Shown one piece after another: positions 52,373 to 56,250 of a stretch of DNA of 56,250 nt. A program made the translations under genes and the position numbers. The notes beneath the pieces were generated by a model. It was given only the letters and a program-made list of their open reading frames with translations. It made no database searches and was not told the origin of the DNA. Each line of letters opens with the position of its first letter. Position 1 is the first letter of the stretch. Location of the stretch: NCBI GenBank assembly GCA_028875575.1, contig JAPPDF010000096.1:1-56250 (forward strand), read 5' to 3'. The stretch comes from Acidobacteriota bacterium. Its GTDB lineage: Bacteria; Acidobacteriota; Terriglobia; Versatilivoradales; Versatilivoraceae.

Positions 52373-54121
52373 ATGTTCTCGACCCTTCATCCACTCGACC
52401 TGGCCGTCCTGGCAGTCTACTTCCTGGTGGTGACCTTTCTGGGAGTAGTGGTCGGCAGGAGAAAGACCAGGAACCTTCGCGACTTCTTCACCGCCGGGGG
52501 CAAGTGGGGGTCACTGGTGGCCTTCATCTACGTCTTTGCCTCCTCGGTCGGCGGCGCGGAGGCGGTGGTGGTGGGCGGTGCGGCCTACCGGAGCGGGCTT
52601 TCGGGCGTTTGGCTCTGGTTTGCCGGAGGCGTTGGCCTGATCGTCTACTACATCTTCGCCCCCATCTACAAGCGAGTAAGGGTGTTCAATCTGGCCGAGG
52701 TCTTCGAGATGCGCTTCGGTCCGGGGGTGGCCAGCTGCATCGCCATCATGGGGAGCGTCCTCAGCCTGTTTGTCATCGGCACCTTTGCTCTGGCCGTGGC
52801 CAAGACCATTGCCGGGCTGACGGGATGGTCGGTGGAAATCACCCTGCTGGCCGCCTGCCTGGTGGTGGCTCTCTATGTGGGATCGGGCGGCCTGATGTCA
52901 TCGTTGCTGACCGATCTGTTCCAGGGGGTCTTGTCGCTGACAGTCTTCTGCTTTCTGCTGTTGCCATTCCTTTGGGGAGAAGTGGGCGGGTTTCAGGGGC
53001 TGGTGAATGTCGCGCCGGAACGCTGGGCGCTCTTCTCGGAGGAGATTCCGCTGACCTACGTGCTGGCCTTGATCCTAGGCGGACTGGGAGCGGTGGCCAC
53101 ACCGATTCTGTTCAGCTTCATGGTGGTGGGCAGGGACGAGCGGGCGGCCACCCAGTGCGCATGGAGCCATATCTGGAAGCGAATCATGACGGTGCTGTTT
53201 GCCGTCTACGGAATCATGTTCGCCATCTACAAGCCCGGACTCCATACCCAGCCCTTGCCTCAGGATACCGAGCTGGTTTGGGGGATCGTGATGAAGGAGA
53301 TCGTTCCCGCCGGCCTGCTGGGGTTGCTGGTGGCCAGCTTCTTCGCCGCCCTGATGTCCACGGTGGACACCGTGGCCACGGCCAGCTCCGCCATGACGGT
53401 GGACTATCTGTTCAAGAAGCGCTGGTTCCCGGGTCGCAGCCAGGCATTCTACCTCCGCTGGGCCCGGGTGGGAGGGGTGGTGGCCGTTCTGCTGGCCTAC
53501 CTGATTACCCTGCAGTTTTCCACGCTCAAGGAGATCGTCGAGTTTCTGGCGCCGCTCCAGGGATTCCTGGGCATCCCCCTGTTTTTCGGGATCGCCTGGA
53601 GAGGAGCCAATCGGCGCGGGGTCTGGGCCGCGCTGGCGGTGGGAATCGGCCTGCTCTGGATCGTGCAGATATTTCATGACGGGCCGCCCAGCACCAAGGT
53701 GCCGATGAGCGTCTTTCCCCCGATCGGGGCGGCCGCCTTGACCATGTACCTGGTCAGCCGGCTGACGCGGCCCGAGTCGCAGATACGCCTGCAGCGTTTC
53801 TACTGCATCCTGAATACGCCGCTGGGGCAAGATGAGCGATTGAGCGCCGTGGGAATCCGGCTGCCGGCCATGGAGGGCTCGGACGGGGGCGCCCAGGCCG
53901 AAGAGAGGCTGGATGAGCCGGCCCTGGCGCAGCTCTATGGGTCCTATTCCACTCGGAAGATCTGCGGGCCGGAGAGTGCGATCGAGCTGGTCCGGGAGCC
54001 GGGCCTGGAGTGGTACTACAGGGGTCTGCTCTGGTTTACCCTGTGCTGCGCCCTGATGGTGTCCCTGGTCTGGGCGGGTTCGGCGCTGATGGTGTTTCTG
54101 AGCTCGCAGGCGGGAGGGTAG
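52373..54121 (+). CDS. sodium:solute symporter family protein
   Basis: A 582-residue membrane protein with about 13 helices of the SSF family, which couples sodium gradient to uptake of sugars, amino acids, vitamins or nucleosides. DFFTAGGKWGSL and the ASSVGGAEAVVVGGAAYRSG region in helices 1-2, and the ASFFAALMSTVDTVATASSA segment of helix 8, are typical. The soluble insert at about 485-540 is longer than usual. It begins 130 bases from the glycoside-hydrolase-like gene on the opposite strand; the two may handle one sugar source. Confidence 0.92.
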   Translation: MFSTLHPLDLAVLAVYFLVVTFLGVVVGRRKTRNLRDFFTAGGKWGSLVAFIYVFASSVGGAEAVVVGGAAYRSGLSGVWLWFAGGVGLIVYYIFAPIYKRVRVFNLAEVFEMRFGPGVASCIAIMGSVLSLFVIGTFALAVAKTIAGLTGWSVEITLLAACLVVALYVGSGGLMSSLLTDLFQGVLSLTVFCFLLLPFLWGEVGGFQGLVNVAPERWALFSEEIPLTYVLALILGGLGAVATPILFSFMVVGRDERAATQCAWSHIWKRIMTVLFAVYGIMFAIYKPGLHTQPLPQDTELVWGIVMKEIVPAGLLGLLVASFFAALMSTVDTVATASSAMTVDYLFKKRWFPGRSQAFYLRWARVGGVVAVLLAYLITLQFSTLKEIVEFLAPLQGFLGIPLFFGIAWRGANRRGVWAALAVGIGLLWIVQIFHDGPPSTKVPMSVFPPIGAAALTMYLVSRLTRPESQIRLQRFYCILNTPLGQDERLSAVGIRLPAMEGSDGGAQAEERLDEPALAQLYGSYSTRKICGPESAIELVREPGLEWYYRGLLWFTLCCALMVSLVWAGSALMVFLSSQAGG

Positions 54122-54138
54122 CCGCTGTTGGCTGGAAA

Positions 54139-54396
54139 CCGGTTCAAAGTCGAGCATGGGCAAATTTTTGATTCACATCGATGCACAGGATGCACAGGAT
54201 TCTTTCAGGTAACGGTTAGCTTCTAATGCCGGGAATCCGCAAAATCGCACCGGAACATCGCCTGAGCTGGTTTTTCGTGCAGGAAGCTCTCGTCCTGTTA
54301 AGCCTGTGCGTCCTGTGCATCGATGTTCAATAATCTTGTTCCCAACAGGCCATGAACTTCTCTTGTTTCACTCTCGGATGATTTACCCGGCAGGGC
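54139..54396. mobile_element. MITE-like dispersed element, copy B
   Basis: The core at 54174-54327 has inverted terminal arms (CACATCGATGCACAGGATGC..., and AGCCTGTGCGTCCTGTGCAT then CGATGTT) and shares its interior with copy A at 12343. Homology to the flanks of copies A and C extends from about 54139 (CCGGTTCAAAG) to about 54396 (CCCGGCAGGG). It sits directly against the 5' end of the next gene and provides bases before its start codon. Confidence 0.75.
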
Positions 54397-54407
54397 AGGA
54401 GCGCCAC

Positions 54408-56009
54408 TTGTCTGAGTCAAATTCCGCAAGACTCTTTGTCGAGGGGTATGCGGATCGACTGAGCGTTCCGGCCGGAGACGGGATCGGCTTTCACGTTTCG
54501 ACCAACTTGCCCCGGTACTCGGTGGAGATCGCACGTCTGGGAGCGGAGCGGAAGGTCGTGTGGACCCGGGACAACCTGTCGGGGGCCTGTCATCCGGTCC
54601 CGGCCAATGCCTCCAGCCACGGCTGCGGCTGGCCTCCCGCGTTCCGAATCAACGTGCCCCGAGACTGGTGCTCGGGGTACTACAGCCTGGTCCTTCGCGG
54701 AGAGGGAGTCCATCGCCGGGTCCGCGGCGAGATCTCCTTCGTGGTTAAAGCGGCCCGGCCGGGGCGGGAGTCCAGGATACTCCTGCAGCGCACCACCAAC
54801 ACCGATGCCGCCTACAACAGTTGGGGCGGGTACACGCTCTACAGCGGCCCTGACGGCCCCGCCCACCGGGTCTCCTTCGACCGGCCCTATGCTGGGTTCG
54901 ACGAGGATGGCATCTACCTGTTCGCACTCGAAGGCCGGTTCGAGAACGAACTGGATGAGCGGCATATCTCCAATGCTCTGCGGGCGGCCTTTAAGGGGGT
55001 CGGAATCGAGATTGCCGCCCATTCCTTCGTTCAGGTGACCCGCCCGGGCCACCGCTGGTACCTGGTGGTTCCTGGCATTACCTACACCTTGAAGTGGGAA
55101 CGGGGGCAACTGAGAGTCTATGACGGATTCACCACCTGGGAAAGCGGTTGGCGCAACTGGGAGCAGTTCTTCGTGGCCTGGGCCGAGCGGTCCGGCTATA
55201 CGCTGGAGTACGCTGTCAACACCGACCTGGAGTTCTGTCCTGAGCTCCTTCGGAACTATCGGCTGGTGCTGAGCGTGGGGCATGACGAGTACTGGTCTGC
55301 GCCCATGCGGGACCACCTGGAGCAATACGTTGCCGACGGAGGCAACGTGGCCTTCTTCAGCGGCAATAACCTCTGGTGGCAGGTTCGCAGCGAAGACCGG
55401 GGGCGAGCCCTGGTCTGCTGGAAGGACTACAAGCGGGATCCTTACTTTGCCTCCGGCCGACACGACCGGCTCACCACCCTCTGGTGTCACCACTTGATCG
55501 GGAGGCCGGAAAACCGGCTCACCGGAGTCAGCTTTGCCCGGGGGGGCTACTACGACTTCTTTGATCAGTACCGCGACGACCCGGGCCACTACACCGTTCA
55601 TCGGTCCGATCACTGGGTATTCGAGGGCACCGGGCTAAGTGACGGCGATCCTCTGGGAGGCCTGGACAGGTTGGTGGGCTACGAGTGCGACGGCTGCGAC
55701 TTGCGGTGGAAGGGAGGCCGGCCGGTTGCCACCGGCCGTGAGGGGACACCGGAGAATTTCACCATCCTGGCCACGGCGCCGGCGGCCCTCTCTCACGCGG
55801 ACGACTCGGTGCGCCTGGCCTCGGAAGCCCTCTATGGAGAGGGGACTACCAGGGAAATCACCCAGCCCGGGGCTGCTGTCATGGGCCTCTACAGCCGCGG
55901 AGGCACGGTGTTTACCACCGGATGCACCGAGTGGGCCAAAGGCCTGAGGGGTAGGGACAAGACCGTGGAACGCATCACGCGCAACCTGCTGGACCGACTG
56001 TCACGGTAA
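54408..56009 (+). CDS. N,N-dimethylformamidase beta-subunit-like protein
   Basis: A 533-residue protein of the DMFase large-subunit-like family. N-terminal beta-sandwich (about 1-110) is followed by the C-terminal domain with RTTNTDAAYNSWGGYTLYSG, VLSVGHDEYWSAPMRDHLE and FFSGNNLWWQVR, hallmarks of the family. The start is taken as TTG 54408, with AGGAG six bases upstream; earlier in-frame methionines lie inside the MITE-like element. The family hydrolyses N-substituted amides in one known case; the substrate here is unknown. Confidence 0.82.
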   Translation: MSESNSARLFVEGYADRLSVPAGDGIGFHVSTNLPRYSVEIARLGAERKVVWTRDNLSGACHPVPANASSHGCGWPPAFRINVPRDWCSGYYSLVLRGEGVHRRVRGEISFVVKAARPGRESRILLQRTTNTDAAYNSWGGYTLYSGPDGPAHRVSFDRPYAGFDEDGIYLFALEGRFENELDERHISNALRAAFKGVGIEIAAHSFVQVTRPGHRWYLVVPGITYTLKWERGQLRVYDGFTTWESGWRNWEQFFVAWAERSGYTLEYAVNTDLEFCPELLRNYRLVLSVGHDEYWSAPMRDHLEQYVADGGNVAFFSGNNLWWQVRSEDRGRALVCWKDYKRDPYFASGRHDRLTTLWCHHLIGRPENRLTGVSFARGGYYDFFDQYRDDPGHYTVHRSDHWVFEGTGLSDGDPLGGLDRLVGYECDGCDLRWKGGRPVATGREGTPENFTILATAPAALSHADDSVRLASEALYGEGTTREITQPGAAVMGLYSRGGTVFTTGCTEWAKGLRGRDKTVERITRNLLDRLSR

Positions 56010-56250
56010 GTGGATAGTGGTCAGCGGCCGGTGATCCGTTGAACCACCGCCCTGGAGGGCGGATCATTCGAGGGAAAACAGCGGACTCTTACGAACCTCG
56101 GCAGCAGGGCCCCCTGCGGCTCGACTGAGGACTGAATCTCCTATGTGGCGATCTCGCGGATTCCGTCCCCCCCCACCGGTTCGACTGCGGGCGGGGCCCT
56201 TGTCTCACCGACTCCTGTACCGTTCTGAGAAGGACCTTTGGCGGATAATC
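56010..56250. other. window end without a recognised gene
   Basis: The last 240 bases show no motif-bearing frame, ribosome binding site or RNA gene. Confidence 0.4.

Overview
The window is a high-GC bacterial chromosome segment. Gene content points to an Acidobacteriota-like bacterium: carboxypeptidase-regulatory-like secreted proteins, the PSD1 cytochrome/DUF1501 pair, a plant-type thioredoxin reductase, PQQ-like beta-propeller lipoproteins and several phytanoyl-CoA-dioxygenase-like enzymes. Planctomycetota cannot be excluded from sequence alone. The abundance of amidohydrolases, dioxygenases, a gamma-glutamyltransferase and a sodium symporter suits a heterotroph on organic nitrogen and small carbon compounds. 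I found no rRNA, tRNA or CRISPR array.

Region 1 (about 0.5-12 kb) is mostly housekeeping. It holds thioredoxin reductase, a translationally coupled operon (CDP-alcohol phosphatidyltransferase, GtrA-like membrane protein, exported START-like protein), a RidA-family protein, an Lgt-like membrane protein, a reverse-strand operon rnj-uppP-ftsK, and a TPP enzyme.

Region 2 (12-24 kb) is an accessory metabolic region. It holds a MITE-like repeat, an MFS exporter, two adjacent VapBC-type modules, a PQQ-propeller lipoprotein, a gamma-glutamyltransferase, a DUF2141 protein, and a catabolic group (FAD oxidoreductase, ketose-epimerase-like TIM barrel, Rieske protein, amidohydrolase).

Region 3 (about 23.5-31 kb) looks like a genomic island. 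It has a complete tyrosine integrase flanked by decayed pieces of two related integrases, inverted copies of a roughly 73-bp sequence enclosing an ECF sigma factor/secreted protein/membrane protein unit, a truncated GAF-sensor gene, an AT-rich hairpin, and a DNA polymerase IV with an N-terminal zinc ribbon like alphaproteobacterial homologues.

Region 4 (31-47 kb) returns to chromosomal-type genes: an ankyrin plus carboxypeptidase-regulatory pair sharing a promoter-like motif with the ECF unit, an SDR, an AmgK-like kinase fused to a RapZ C-terminal domain followed by a MurU-like nucleotidyltransferase (probable cell-wall sugar recycling), the PSD1/DUF1501 pair, cold-shock protein, two coupled amidohydrolases (one lacking metal ligands), and two PhyH-type dioxygenases around an internally duplicated alpha/beta-barrel protein.

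Region 5 (47-56 kb) contains a metal-ligand-poor M24 protein, a third VapBC pair, a large exported glycoside-hydrolase-like protein divergent from a sodium:solute symporter, a second full copy of the MITE-like repeat, and a dimethylformamidase-beta-like protein. The most unusual items are the kinase-RapZ fusion locus, the shared ECF-type motif, the MITE-like family, and the layered island with integrase fossils.
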